From the NCBI GenBank assembly GCA_009746045.1, contig RPFO01000131.1, forward strand, positions 1,966,671 through 2,012,670: DNA of 46,000 nucleotides. Direction: 5' to 3'. Position 1 is the first letter of the stretch. Every line of letters begins with the position of its first letter. The notes beneath the pieces are model-generated. The model saw nothing but the letters and a program-made list of their open reading frames with translations. It searched no databases and was not told the DNA's origin. Positions 20,501 to 32,330 of this stretch are shown piece after piece. Source of the stretch: Mesostigma viride. Its lineage: Eukaryota > Streptophyta > Mesostigmatophyceae > Mesostigmatales > Mesostigmataceae. A program made the translations under genes and the position numbers.

Positions 20501-23312
20501 TGGGATTGGGATTGGGATTGGGATTGGGATTGGGATTGGGATTGGGATTGGGATTGGGATTGGGATTGGGATTGGGATTGGGATTGGGATTGGGATTGGG
20601 ATTGGGATTGGGATTGGGATTGGGATTGGGATTGGGATTGGGATTGGGATTGGGATTGGGATTGGGATTGGGATTGGGATTGGGATTGGGATTGGGATTG
20701 GGATTGGGATTGGGATTGGGTTTGGGTTTGGGTTTGGGTTTGGGTTTGGGTTTGGGTTTGGGTTTGGGTTTGGGTTTGGGTTTGGGTTTGGGTTTGGGTT
20801 TGGGTTTGGGTTTGGGTTTGGGTTTGGGTTTGGGTTTGGGTTTGGGTTTGGGTTTGGGTTTGGGTTTGGGTTTGGGTTTGGGTTTGGGTTTGGGTTTGGG
20901 TTTGGGTTTGGGTTTGGGTTTGGGTTTGGGTTTGGGTTTGGGTTTGGGTTTGGGTTTGGGTTTGGGTTTGGGTTTGGGTTTGGGTTTGGGTTTGGGTTTG
21001 GGTTTGGGTTTGGGTTTGGGTTTGGGTTTGGGTTTGGGTTTGGGTTTGGGTTTGGGTTTGGGTTTGGGTTTGGGTTTGGGTTTGGGTTTGGGTTTGGGTT
21101 TGGGTTTGGGTTTGGGTTTGGGTTTGGGTTTGGGTTTGGGTTTGGGTTTGGGTTTGGGTTTGGGTTTGGGTTTGGGTTTGGGTTTGGGTTTGGGTTTGGG
21201 TTTGGGTTTGGGTTTGGGTTTGGGTTTGGGTTTGGGTTTGGGTTTGGGTTTGGGTTTGGGTTTGGGTTTGGGTTTGGGTTTGGGTTTGGGTTTGGGTTTG
21301 GGTTTGGGTTTGGGTTTGGGTTTGGGTTTGGGTTTGGGTTTGGGTTTGGGTTTGGGTTTGGGTTTGGGTTTGGGTTTGGGTTTGGGTTTGGGTTTGGGTT
21401 TGGGTTTGGGTTTGGGTTTGGGTTTGGGTTTGGGTTTGGGTTTGGGTTTGGGTTTGGGTTTGGGTTTGGGTTTGGGTTTGGGTTTGGGTTTGGGTTTGGG
21501 TTTGGGTTTGGGTTTGGGTTTGGGTTTGGGTTTGGGTTTGGGTTTGGGTTTGGGTTTGGGTTTGGGTTTGGGTTTGGGTTTGGGTTTGGGTTTGGGTTTG
21601 GGTTTGGGTTTGGGTTTGGGTTTGGGTTTGGGTTTGGGTTTGGGTTTGGGTTTGGGTTTGGGTTTGGGTTTGGGTTTGGGTTTGGGTTTGGGTTTGGGTT
21701 TGGGTTTGGGTTTGGGTTTGGGTTTGGGTTTGGGTTTGGGTTTGGGTTTGGGTTTGGGTTTGGGTTTGGGTTTGGGTTTGGGTTTGGGTTTGGGTTTGGG
21801 TTTGGGTTTGGGTTTGGGTTTGGGTTTGGGTTTGGGTTTGGGTTTGGGTTTGGGTTTGGGTTTGGGTTTGGGTTTGGGTTTGGGTTTGGGTTTGGGTTTG
21901 GGTTTGGGTTTGGGTTTGGGTTTGGGTTTGGGTTTGGGTTTGGGTTTGGGTTTGGGTTTGGGTTTGGGTTTGGGTTTGGGTTTGGGTTTGGGTTTGGGTT
22001 TGGGTTTGGGTTTGGGTTTGGGTTTGGGTTTGGGTTTGGGTTTGGGTTTGGGTTTGGGTTTGGGTTTGGGTTTGGGTTTGGGTTTGGGTTTGGGTTTGGG
22101 TTTGGGTTTGGGTTTGGGTTTGGGTTTGGGTTTGGGTTTGGGTTTGGGTTTGGGTTTGGGTTTGGGTTTGGGTTTGGGTTTGGGTTTGGGTTTGGGTTTG
22201 GGTTTGGGTTTGGGTTTGGGTTTGGGTTTGGGTTTGGGTTTGGGTTTGGGTTTGGGTTTGGGTTTGGGTTTGGGTTTGGGTTTGGGTTTGGGTTTGGGTT
22301 GGGTTTGGGTTTGGGTTTGGGTTTGGGTTTGGGTTTGGGTTTGGGTTTGGGTTTGGGTTTGGGTTTGGGTTTGGGTTTGGGTTTGGGTTTGGGTTTGGGT
22401 TTGGGTTTGGGTTTGGGTTTGGGTTTGGGTTTGGGTTTGGGTTTGGGTTTGGGTTTGGGTTTGGGTTTGGGTTTGGGTTTGGGTTTGGGTTTGGGTTTGG
22501 GTTTGGGTTTGGGTTTGGGTTTGGGTTTGGGTTTGGGTTTGGGTTTGGGTTTGGGTTTGGGTTTGGGTTTGGGTTTGGGTTTGGGTTTGGGTTTGGGTTT
22601 GGGTTTGGGTTTGGGTTTGGGTTTGGGTTTGGGTTTGGGTTTGGGTTTGGGTTTGGGTTTGGGTTTGGGTTTGGGTTTGGGTTTGGGTTTGGGTTTGGGT
22701 TTGGGTTTGGGTTTGGGTTTGGGTTTGGGTTTGGGTTTGGGTTTGGGTTTGGGTTTGGGTTTGGGTTTGGGTTTGGGTTTGGGTTTGGGTTTGGGTTTGG
22801 GTTTGGGTTTGGGTTTGGGTTTGGGTTTGGGTTTGGGTTTGGGTTTGGGTTTGGGTTTGGGTTTGGGTTTGGGTTTGGGTTTGGGTTTGGGTTTGGGTTT
22901 GGGTTTGGGTTTGGGTTTGGGTTTGGGTTTGGGTTTGGGTTTGGGTTTGGGTTTGGGTTTGGGTTTGGGTTTGGGTTTGGGTTTGGGTTTGGGTTTGGGT
23001 TTGGGTTTGGGTTTGGGTTTGGGTTTGGGTTTGGGTTTGGGTTTGGGTTTGGGTTTGGGTTTGGGTTTGGGTTTGGGTTTGGGTTTGGGTTTGGGTTTGG
23101 GTTTGGGTTTGGGTTTGGGTTTGGGTTTGGGTTTGGGTTTGGGTTTGGGTTTGGGTTTGGGTTTGGGTTTGGGTTTGGGTTTGGGTTTGGGTTTGGGTTT
23201 GGGTTTGGGTTTGGGTTTGGGTTTGGGTTTGGGTTTGGGTTTGGGTTTGGGTTTGGGTTTGGGTTTGGGTTTGGGTTTGAGTTTGAGTTTGAGTTTGAGT
23301 TTGAGTTTGAGT
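17580..23312 (+). repeat. Giant (TTTGGG)n hexanucleotide array
   Basis: This 5.7 kb tract has roughly 955 hexamers in nearly perfect register. Both edges are TTTGAG; the core is TTTGGG. Interruptions are one TTTAGG near 17713, several TTTCTAGGG units (about 18205-18308), an ATTGGG block (19917-20720) and one five-base TTGGG unit (22299-22303). The top strand has almost no C, and every six bases bring a GGG run with a three-base loop, ideal for G-quadruplexes. All frames are stop-free, so the long predicted proteins here are artefacts. The motif resembles plant-type telomere repeat TTTAGGG without the A. Confidence 0.95.
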
Positions 23313-23590
23313 TTTCAAGAGTTTGAGTTTTCAAGAGTTTGAGTTTTCAAGAGTTTGAGTTTTCAAGAGTTTGAGTTTTCAAGAGTTTAAGTTTTCAAGA
23401 GTTTGAGTTTTCAAGAGTTTGAGTTTTCAAGAGTTTGAGTTTTCAAGAGTTTGAGTTTTCAAGAGTTTGAGTTTGAGTTTGAGTTTTCAAAGTTTGAGTT
23501 TGAGTTTGAGTTTTCAAGAGTTTGAGTTTGAGTTTGAGTTTGAGTTTGAGTTTGAGTTTGAGTTTTCAAGAGTTTGAGTTTGTGTTTGGA
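23313..23590 (+). repeat. 16-bp TTTGAGTTTTCAAGAG repeat
   Basis: The unit TTTGAGTTTTCAAGAG repeats about ten times, then mixes with plain TTTGAG. It contains a small inverted repeat (CTTGAAAACTC on the other strand). It marks the transition from the TTTGGG array to the GGGTGA array. Confidence 0.85.
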
Positions 23591-23807
<217 letters not shown>

Positions 23808-24076
23808 TTTTAGTTTGAGTTTGAGTTTAGTGTAGTTTGAGTTTGGCCTCGAGCCAGGACTGTATTGGCTCAAGGCCAATTGGCCTCAAGCCAGCCTGGA
23901 GGCCAGTTGGCCTCGAGCCAGCCTGGAGAAAAATGGCTGAGCACATCGCTATGGAGCAGATGATGCAGTTTCGATCCACTAACAGGTGGCAAGTCTGCCC
24001 ACTACCTAGCTCCGAGTAAAATTCGAGCATATTTCATGCTAGCGTCAAAATCTTCCCAAACGCACTAGTATGGGCA
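23808..24076. other. Flank with GGCCTCGAGCCAG repeats
   Basis: TTGGCCTCGAGCCAGCCTGG-type units repeat at about 23845-23926, with the palindrome GGCCAATTGGCC between them. No gene is seen. A piggyBac-like element starts at 24077. Confidence 0.5.
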
Positions 24077-24420
24077 TTAACTCGTCGTCTGTATCACTAC
24101 CTCACAGGTGGACTGAGCTTTTCGAGTTTGGAGGATCTGAAAAAATTCGCCGCGCCCGAAATGTTCAAGTAAAAGTTTTGCTCTAAAATTTATAAAATAC
24201 TAAATAAGTAGATCTGTCTTGGACATATTTTTTTCGATTTTTTTGGATTTGGTTTGGACCCCCAAATGTACGGTGCTAGTTGGGGTAGCCCGGAAAATTT
24301 TGGGCAAAAAACGGTAAAAAAAAGGGACGACGACGACTGACGATGACGGTGCACGGTCAGCGATGGCGCAGACCAGCAGTGCAGTAGGCGACGAAATATG
24401 CATAGATATAGGATTTTTAA

Positions 24421-26761
24421 GTGCGGGTAAGGGCGACAGAATTCGGAATAGATTTGGCAAAGTCGAAGTACGGTGATAATTTTGCAAGCCAGGTGCTGTG
24501 TGGAAAGGTCTCGGCCATTAAGAAGAAGGGAACGCAGTTTACAGTACGATTTGACGATGGCGACCAGTGGGATTTTGCTAGGCAGTACATTTTGGACCAT
24601 GCTGCCGGCGATGCAGGGTCGGGTGGGAGTAACCCAGCATTGGGGAATGCCGGGAGCGACCCAATTCCGCCAGCAGATGACAAACCCACGCCAGATCCGT
24701 CCGGAGCTGTGGCCAGATGCAGGCGATGAGCCCGACCCCTGATGGCGATTTTGTCCCAAAACGAGGGCGTGGTGTGCGCGGTGCCACTGGCCGCGGGCGA
24801 GGGCGGCCTCCTGGATCTCGGGCTGCTAATTCCAAGGCCACGGGTCCGCAACCCGGAAGAAACGAGTTCCCCTGCCAGCAGGCGATGACTCTGACAAACT
24901 GCCTGATCTGGTCGAGTCGGATGACGACGGTGAGGCCGCCCTTCATGATGAGCTGCCGGCAGCGGATGCGTGCGTTCACCCACACGACGAGGGCAGCGAC
25001 GAGGAGGCAGAGCCTGCGACACATGATGGCTGGCGAGTGGGCGTTGGGGAGCTCGCAGCGGGCAAGGGGCTGGCGACCAATCCGCAAGGCATTGCAACGC
25101 CGCCTTCTACCAAGGACATCCCCACCAGGATCACTGCCTGGAAGCTGCTGGACATATGGACCCTTTTCATGGTGGTCCAGCCTGGACACTCTGGCGCCCA
25201 TAGTGGCAGAGATCAATTGGTATGTATGTTGCCAGCAAGAAGGCGGAGCTGGAGGAGGAAGGGGGAAGAAGGTGGACCACCTCACTGTGCATGAGTTTGG
25301 GAAGTACCTTGCCATCGTGCTCGCCATGGGCGTGTGCCCGCTGCCCTCTGTACCTCTTTACTTCCAAGACGAGGACATCGGCATCCTTGGTGGAGCCCGC
25401 CTGAACCGGTACATGACATTGTTTCGGTTTCAGCAGATCACCTGTTTCCTTCATTTCCATGACAGCACCCACAGGCCTGCAGACCCCCCCACCCGTGCGC
25501 ACCGCCTGTGGCAACTGGACTGGCTGGAGCGCTTCCTCAACGCCCAGTACAAGAAGTACTTATACTTTGTCCCCATGGGTCAGATGGCACTGGACGAGAG
25601 GAGCATTGAGACGCGGGATCAGCTGTGCCCTATCCGCTGCTACTGCAAGGACACGCCACACAAATTTCATATCCGCAAGTACTGCCTCTGCGACATCTAC
25701 CTCGGGTTCATCTGGCACGAGGAGACATATGACAAGCTGCCAGAAGTGGGCCATGTCACCGCGGTTCCACGGGAGGGCTGCACCGTGGCCACTGACCGCT
25801 ACTACACGGGCGTGGAGAACGCTGTCCGCGTCGCTGGCAAGGGGCATGACAGCGTGGGGACTATCACGACGAACCGGAGGGGCATTCCGTGGGCTGAGCT
25901 GAAGGCCTTGGTGCCCAGGAAGCCGGCGCAGGGCTGGTGGTGCTGGGCGTTGTACAACGACGAGACCGGCGTCAGCGTGGTGGCATGGCAGGACCGCCAG
26001 CTTGTGTGGCTGTGCGGCAGCGGCATCCCCATCAAGTGCTCAGGTCACGGTGTCGCGCCACGGCGGTCACACGTGCGGCTGACCGCGTGCAAGTGCCCGC
26101 TCCATACCATGTTGTGCTGACAGTACTGGTCCTGATGTACAAGGCCGTGGACATCAAGGACATGCACTGCGCTGAGTACAATGTCCAATCTGTGCTGCCC
26201 ACACAGATGTGGTTCCACCGGCCATTCTTTGGCATGCTGTCCGCGACGGTCAGCCAGGCGCACAACTTCCACACCCTGCTGGCGGGGGGCAAGAGGGAGG
26301 CCATGCCTCACCTGGAATTCCACCTGAAGTTGGCGACCAAGCTGCTGAACAACAGGTGGGATGGAGCCCCACTGCCCATCGACAACATGGGCGTGGACGT
26401 GGTGCCTGGGCGCGAGCTTGGGCGGTTCTTGGGCACGCACACCAAGGTCGAGAGAATCCCATTCAAGAGCAAGGCACGCACACAGGCACAGTGCGTGGTG
26501 TGCACTGCCACCAAGCCCACGCCCAAGCCTGGGGAGCCTCGCCTTCCTCGCACCGACTTCTGGTGCGCAGAATGCGACGTGGCCCTGCACCGCGAGTGCT
26601 TCGCTCGCTTCCATGCCCTGGGCGGGGTCCTCGGCTTGGATGACAGCAAGGCCAAGCAGAGGGCCCTGCGCCCCCTCACCCTGCGTAGCGAGGACGGCAA
26701 GAAGTGGGTGGCCAGGAGGACCATCCGCGCACAGGCAGCTGCAGGGCCAAGCAAGCGCTGA
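24421..26761 (+). pseudogene. piggyBac-like transposase with several frame breaks
   Basis: Cut-and-paste transposase of the DDD type. In order it shows a Tudor/chromo-like segment (GKVSAIKKKGTQFTVRFDDG, about 24500-24580), an AT-hook-like GRGRPPGS, an acidic stretch (DDSDKLPDLVESDDDGEA), then the core. The likely catalytic Asp residues are in MALDERS (25593-25595), ATDRYYTG (25794-25796) and AWQDRQLVW (25992-25994). A C-terminal zinc finger follows, with CVVC, WCAEC, LHREC and a final His (about 26490-26612). The reading frame changes at least four times: near 24700, 24865, 25185 and 26040. No short intron explains these, so it is decayed or the assembly has indels. Start is unclear; ATG 24363 is possible but also out of frame. 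Stop is at 26761. Confidence 0.75.
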
Positions 26762-27014
26762 ATGTGCTTAGTGTTGTCTATTCAAGCACGTCATTATCAG
26801 CACTATGTGCTTAGGATTGTGCTACTGTAGCAAGCTAGCATGTAGACGTTTTTCAGCTCGGCCGTTAGCGAGTGGCAAGGCCCTCCTACCATGTTTTATT
26901 GAGCCCTGCAGGCTTGTAGATGGTTTTTTGTGTAAACATCGGTCATTTGGATGGCTACATGGCATTATAAGGATATTGGAATAATGGTAGCATGCTAGCA
27001 TAATGCCAGCAAGA

Positions 27015-27038
27015 CTCAGTCCTCTCCAGAGGACTGAG
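27015..27038. repeat. Perfect inverted repeat in the piggyBac right arm
   Basis: CTCAGTCCTCT and AGAGGACTGAG are separated by two bases. The same AGAGGACTGAG recurs at about 27380-27390 near the right end, and GGACTGAG lies in the left subterminal block (about 24110). These may be transposase-binding sites; the role is inferred. Confidence 0.6.
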
Positions 27039-27410
27039 AGTAATATGTGTGCCCAGCACCCTCGCTGAGGTCATTTTGGGCCTATTTTTTTGCCAACAAC
27101 TAAAAACTGTGTCCTTTACATGCCTATCTATATTTTTTAAACATGCACTAGGATCTGATTGAATTTTCCCCACTCGTTCTTATACCGAAATATGCAAATT
27201 CGCCGAGGGTGCCATATGTCCGTGTAATTTTCAGGTGTTTGGGTCAAGTTTTCACTTTTGAAGTATTTTTGCCAGCAAGAGGACATCAAGTAGACCCTCG
27301 ATCCACATCAAAACATTTGGGATAGACCCCCCACCTAGTCGCTACACGCGGTTGAAAAAGGTCAACTCAGGCCACCAAAGAGGACTGAGTTCCTACAGAC
27401 GTCGAGTTAA

Positions 27411-29736
27411 GGTCCCTGCGACTGTACTGTATACGCCAATATAATCCTACTCGATCAATCCCATCCGTTCGTCACCCAAGATACGGCCTCTTCGTTGGAA
27501 TGGGACCCGAAAACCCGCACAATCTCCGAAAGGGCCCAGTTGCGATCAATTGGAAATGGCGCAAAGGACACACGTACGTTGACCATGCGAGGACCCCTGA
27601 AAAAGATTGGAAAAATACGAAAATGGCCGGAGATCTGGCCCGCAGGAAGGGGAGGATTTTGATATAGAAAGATAGGCCCCAAAAGCACGTATTTTTGTCA
27701 GAATATGTTATTTGGAGACTATCAGGCGCCCAGCATTTTTCCTTGACATCCCCCAAATGGCTAATGTTACATACCCTCTTCGCCCAGGCGATGCCACAAA
27801 GTTTGAACTTCACAGAACGCAAAAATTACATGCTGTAAAAGGCCTAGTTGTACCTCCTGCCGCAAATACTGATCGGCATTTATTCAGACGTCAATGATGC
27901 ATGCATGATAATAATGCCATCTACCGTTAAAAGAACCGGACTGAACTGTGGTTCAGTCTGCAATGATTAATATCTGCCGAGGAAGGAGTTATATTAATTG
28001 CAATACGTTTACGGCAATGGTTATGGCAACCAGCCCAAATGTATGAAAGCACGTGAGAGCCAGCGCCGAAGGAGCGAGGACGCAAGTGCACCTGGAAAGT
28101 GGTGTAGTAGTGGTACCCCAAGTGGCAACGGCCTATTCATTATATGGTAATTGTGACGCAGTCAAAATGATCCAGATGACTGATAGGATGCTGAGGTCAT
28201 CTCACGTTGGTTCAGTCCTTAAACTCCAGACCAATAGATCTAGGCCCGTTATCCACGAATAGTCACATCAATGTCATTTCGCACAAGTCCAGTCACTAAA
28301 TGTCGCGTCTAATCAATAGCATGGACTAGACAGCAGTGTCGGGGTCTAGATGTCCTGGTCGTACACTGTGACAAGACTTCGTACGCCACGTGTCACTTGA
28401 AGAACCGCCGTAGAATCACCGGATCCAAGTAGAATGTACTAGAACAGTATCTTGCTCATATGTATCTCGAGCAATAGTTGTCAGAATGAACCGGTTTCTG
28501 GATTGTACTAACCGGCAGTAGAATCTAGACTACAAGCAAAGTAGCTTAGTAGACCAATATTGCTTGGCAGGCAGTAGTAACTTCTACGCCAAGAAACAAC
28601 GAATCAATGCACCGAGAATGCCCTGCTGTCACGATTACAATCAAGCTTTCATCGCATTATATAGCTTTCCAGCAAGCACGTTCTCAACAGCAAGACAACT
28701 GGACTCCAACGATTTGTAATTAAATCTTGCATAAGCTTACACTTTTGAGGCTGTGAATTATTTCTTGTTGTTGGGAATGAGAATTTGATTGCATTAATAA
28801 TCAACGGTGCGCATCCAACACCATCGTGGCTGCCTGAAGTCAAGCCATTCACCTCGACAATGTGCTCTTGTTTGAAGCGTGCATGCTTGATGATACAGCT
28901 CGTGATACAGTAGAATTTGCCTAAGGACCATGCAAGGCGTGTATTCCATGGAGGCAGGGGCAGCACTGAGGCAGCATACATGTAACTTCACTGCTCCTAG
29001 TGGGTATGATAGCATAAGTTATTCCAATAGTCACACGACGAAATTCCCGCGAAACTAATCAAAAGGGGATTTTCCGCGCATTTCGACCGATTTTCGCGAC
29101 ACGGCGAAATTGGGCTCCATGTTCCGAATTCCTCAAATTCACTGTATTGCATTCCGTATTACTGATCCCTGACAGCATGATGTGGGAATTCATGAAGGTG
29201 ATAAGAATGGGTGGTCACTTAACTGTAATGCCACCATCCTTGGATCCACCCTGCATCCATGGAAAGGTGGGTGGCATCTGGAATCAGGCGTACCAGATAT
29301 GCACACGCGTTGTAAACTTAACGCGTTTGCGTTTCCAAGGAGGAGATAGTAGCTGAGTATTTGCAGCCCTTGGTCGAGGAGACCTTCTCATTGTGAACAT
29401 TTGCTCATCAGCCGTAATTGGCATCTGCTACATACTATAATGGAAATAGGAATAGATTCCTACCTTTCCTTGCCCGTCCGCCATTACCTACATATCCGTA
29501 AGTCCAAGTCATAATGTTGTCTCGGTTCATTTTCCACTACTGAACTTGGTTAGTTATGCCCATCTCTGACCCTGGTTGTCCATGTCATTGATGTCAATTA
29601 TGTGCATGTATGTACAGTATAGTGTGGCGAATCCTGGCATTTTCCACACCAATGATTTGACCTTGCTAATGGCTGCATATCGTGATGTTGTAATGTGTTT
29701 GGCATTGCACTGTGTGTCTGATTGGCTGAGGTGCAG
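27411..29736. other. No recognised gene
   Basis: Roughly 2.3 kb of unique-looking sequence shows no credible exon on the plus strand by cysteine pattern and splice-site scan. If the modular lectin gene starts further left, this would be intron. Frames are short and lack motifs. Confidence 0.4.
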
Positions 29737-29820
29737 GTGGTGCCGGTGATCCCTGCCTAACTTCTCAGGATTGCATGGATGCGCCGTCACTGATTTGCAT
29801 GTTTTCAACAAACTGCGTCC
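29737..29820 (+). CDS. Cysteine-rich module exon 1 of modular lectin gene
   Basis: Acceptor GAGGTGCAG precedes 29737, and donor GTGAGT follows at 29821. The 84-nt exon is phase 1 at both ends and encodes 28 residues with pattern C-x5-C-x7-C-x5-C, ending C-V before the donor (DPCLTSQDC, then ICMFSTNCV). The exons at 39833 and 42310 have the same spacing logic, phase and position of the last Cys relative to the donor. Such four-Cys mini-modules occur beside scavenger-receptor and lectin domains in green algal extracellular proteins. Two disulfides are expected. Of the three cysteine exons this fits least tightly (x7 in the middle), so an unrelated spurious frame cannot be excluded. Confidence 0.55.
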
Positions 29821-30325
29821 GTGAGTGGATTCAGCGCATGTTGCACTCTACAGGAATGTAGGCCCTGTGTTTTCTTGGGCTTGACATAGCTTTGTTGGAC
29901 TGGGGAGGGGCCTCATCCCGGCCAGCCATAAGGCACGGGGGCGCTTCGACTGGCTTTGTCGGCGTGCCTTCCACTATAATCAGGGAGGGCGTTGGCCGGG
30001 CTTCTCCCGGGCCTGGGGTGTGGGTAGGCTGGGAGGGGCGACATTTGTGGCACGTCGCTTTTTGAGGGCTTGAATATACATAGTAGTATAATAGTAATGC
30101 AGGGGCTGCTGTATGCATGCATGCAAGTCTCATGTACAGGGATGGAGCGCATACAGTATTGCCTTCATGGTGGGATCTCACCGATTCCAACCTTGGCGAA
30201 ATCTCCCTCACAGCCGAGAATGCAGTACTGCAAGAAAGTCCCACCAAAGCGGGGCACAGCTGGTACGCGTGGTCGCACCAAATGTATGCGGTCTTTGAGA
30301 GTCCCACCAATCTGGGTTGTTGTCA

Positions 30326-30517
30326 GCAGTGATAGGAAATACAGCAGTGATAGGAAAATGTGACCCTGTTTTCTCAAATGCGGGGAATACAGACTATTAG
30401 GTGAAATACAGAAAAAACACGGTGAAATATAGGCAAAAGATGTAGCATAAATATGGGAAAATTGAGCTCAACGAAAAGCTTATTGGCAGTAATGTATTCC
30501 GTATTTCCTATCACTGC
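30326..30517. mobile_element. Small inverted-repeat element (MITE)
   Basis: GCAGTGATAGGAAATAC at 30326-30342 is inverted perfectly at 30501-30517. A second partial copy of the left end follows at 30344. The 192-bp body has no coding capacity. GTTGTCA lies beside the left end and three bases beyond the right end, a possible but imperfect target duplication. The ends recall hAT-type CAGTG termini; the superfamily is uncertain. Confidence 0.6.
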
Positions 30518-30872
30518 ATGGTTGTCAGGGTTACTACTTGCCCTACCTGCACGGATAGCCATAGCTGGAGTGCCTAGTCTATATTTCCGATATGGGTTCA
30601 GTCAGGTGCGCTGGCCCGGGCCATCATGGTCCCACCAACTTGGATTGTTGAACCCCACTGTTGTATACCTACATATACAGTACAGCGTCAACATACTGTA
30701 TACAGCGTCAACATATAGTCCTTGTTGCATCGCATTGTCAACAACCCCGGATAACTAATTTGAAATGCCTACACATGTGCACTAACTCTAGGGACTATCT
30801 ATACAGAATAAGATATACATACCTGAACCCTTGGTGGTGGACATTTGACCCGTGTTGCCGTCGCTGCCATGG

Positions 30873-30906
30873 CATGTGGACGTATAGTGCACTATACGTC
30901 CACATG
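30873..30906. repeat. 34-bp perfect palindrome
   Basis: CATGTGGACGTATAGTG is followed directly by its reverse complement, with no spacer. It could extrude as a cruciform or bind a dimeric protein. No neighbouring gene start explains it. Confidence 0.85.
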
Positions 30907-31384
30907 TGTGGATGGAAGATGGAGTATTGCCCAGTCACGATTGGACCACACATCACGTTAGGTTCATGGCATTGCTTCAAATAAATGGTTTAGCAGTGCA
31001 TGCATGGTGGGATAATTGATCCCACACCCACTTCCATTTATTGTGATAGGCGCAGTCGAACCTTATAATGCCAGCCTAGCAAGCGAAAAAAGAGAATCTA
31101 TACAGATAGGTAATTAAAAAATAAATACTATAGAAGTAATTGTTGAATCCATTGTGGCATTATCTATTATGCCAGTCACACTCCCTGCAGGTGTAAATCC
31201 ACTAAACACATAATGGTAGTGCGCGGAGGTTTAAACTTCTTCAACTGTGGCCTACAATCAAATTCTTAACGTCCTCTTCTCCTGGCCTCATTGAGGTGAA
31301 CTGTTAGTAGCATTACGCCGGGTACCAGACAAGTGGCATGGCCCTAAAAACAACCACAGTGAAACTAATGCCCGAATTTTCAGC

Positions 31385-31815
31385 TGGCTACGTTCAACGT
31401 TGCTTTCAGTTAGAGGACAGTGGCGTTCAACGTTGCTTTCAGTTAGAGGACAGTGGCGTTCAACGTTGCTTTCAGTTAGGATAGTGGCGTTCAACGTTGC
31501 TTTCTCAGGTCGATAATGGCGTTCAACATTGCTTTCTTACGATAATGGCATCCAACATTGCTTTCTTAGGATAATGACCCAGTGTTCAGCGTTTCTTTCT
31601 TAGGATAATGGCGTTCAACGTGGCTTTCTTAGGATTGAGGCGTTCAATGTTGCTTTCAGTTAGGATAGTGGCGTTCAACGTTGCTTTCAGTTAGGATAAT
31701 CGCGCTCAACATTGCTTTCAGTTAGGATAATGGCGTTCAATGTGGCTTTCGTACGATAGTGGCATTCAGCGTGGCTTTCTTATGATAATGGTGTTCAATA
31801 TGGCTTTCTTAGGAT
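31385..31815 (+). repeat. GTTCAACGTTGCTTTC minisatellite
   Basis: About thirteen units of GGCGTTCAACGTTGCTTTC plus a variable spacer (AGTTAGGATAGT, TTAGGATAAT, others) occur, with a period near 30-36 bp. The homologous site in copy B (about 44300-44470) has only about five units, so it has changed length since duplication. Confidence 0.85.
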
Positions 31816-31859
31816 ACATAATGGCAAAGCCAACTGCTATATGAAGTGCGCATTAAACC

Positions 31860-32330
31860 CACTGAGGTCGGTGGGACACATGGTGGGACGCACATAAGTT
31901 AGAAGAACGGGACTGGAAAATGGCATGTTCTCTTTAGTCTAAGCTTGTCAGAGGTTGGCATGGCTGCTCTCGCGCTGCCCTGCAGACTGTCCAGATCGTC
32001 AGCTCCTTACAGCTGTAAAGCGGGACTAAGGAGTTGTCCAGACGCACTTAAGTGGGATAGAATTCGTCTAGGTAAAACAGTCTCATAATATTTAGATTCG
32101 GGTATACATCGGTGGGACTGGCAGTCCCATTTTCCACATTCACCTTGGTGCATGGGATAGAACTCACCTTGCTTGTTGGGACGGAATTCAGATTGGTGGG
32201 ACAATGCCTAGGTAGGTACCTCCAAATTCACGTAGGTGGGACAAATTTCAATTTGGTGGGAGTCCCGCCAACCTGAAGTCATCACAGCAACATGTGGTGG
32301 GATGCGTCCCACCAATGTGTGACTAAACTT
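31860..32330 (+). repeat. GGTGGGAC-rich dispersed motif cluster A
   Basis: GGTGGGAC or close variants (GGTGGGAT, GTGGGATAGAATT) appear about ten times in under 500 bp, often followed by ARAATTC. The same cluster is present at 44515-44940, with a looser one at 43870-44030. The complement GTCCCACCAA occurs near 30235, 30300 and 30629. Confidence 0.7.

Larger units (their letters stand above)
24077..27410 (+). mobile_element. piggyBac-like DNA transposon, nearly complete
   Basis: TTAA is present at both ends (24077-24080, 27407-27410), the target duplication used by piggyBac. Directly inside are inverted ends CTCGTCGTCTGTA (24081-24093) and, on the minus strand, CTCGACGTCTGTA (27394-27406), matching at 12 of 13 positions. 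A second matching block, GGTGGMCTGAGYT, lies about 13-18 bp further in at both ends. A piggyBac-type transposase fills the middle, and TGTAA at 26931 can serve as its poly(A) signal. Length is 3.3 kb. The outermost bases are CTCG rather than the CCC common in the family. Confidence 0.85.

Noticed and set aside
17713-23342. Very long open frames (up to 1873 codons) of Pro-Asn, Gln-Thr, Pro-Lys, Gly-Leu or Trp-Val repeats
   Set aside because: They are translations of a stop-free hexamer array. Every frame on both strands is open and there is no gene context.
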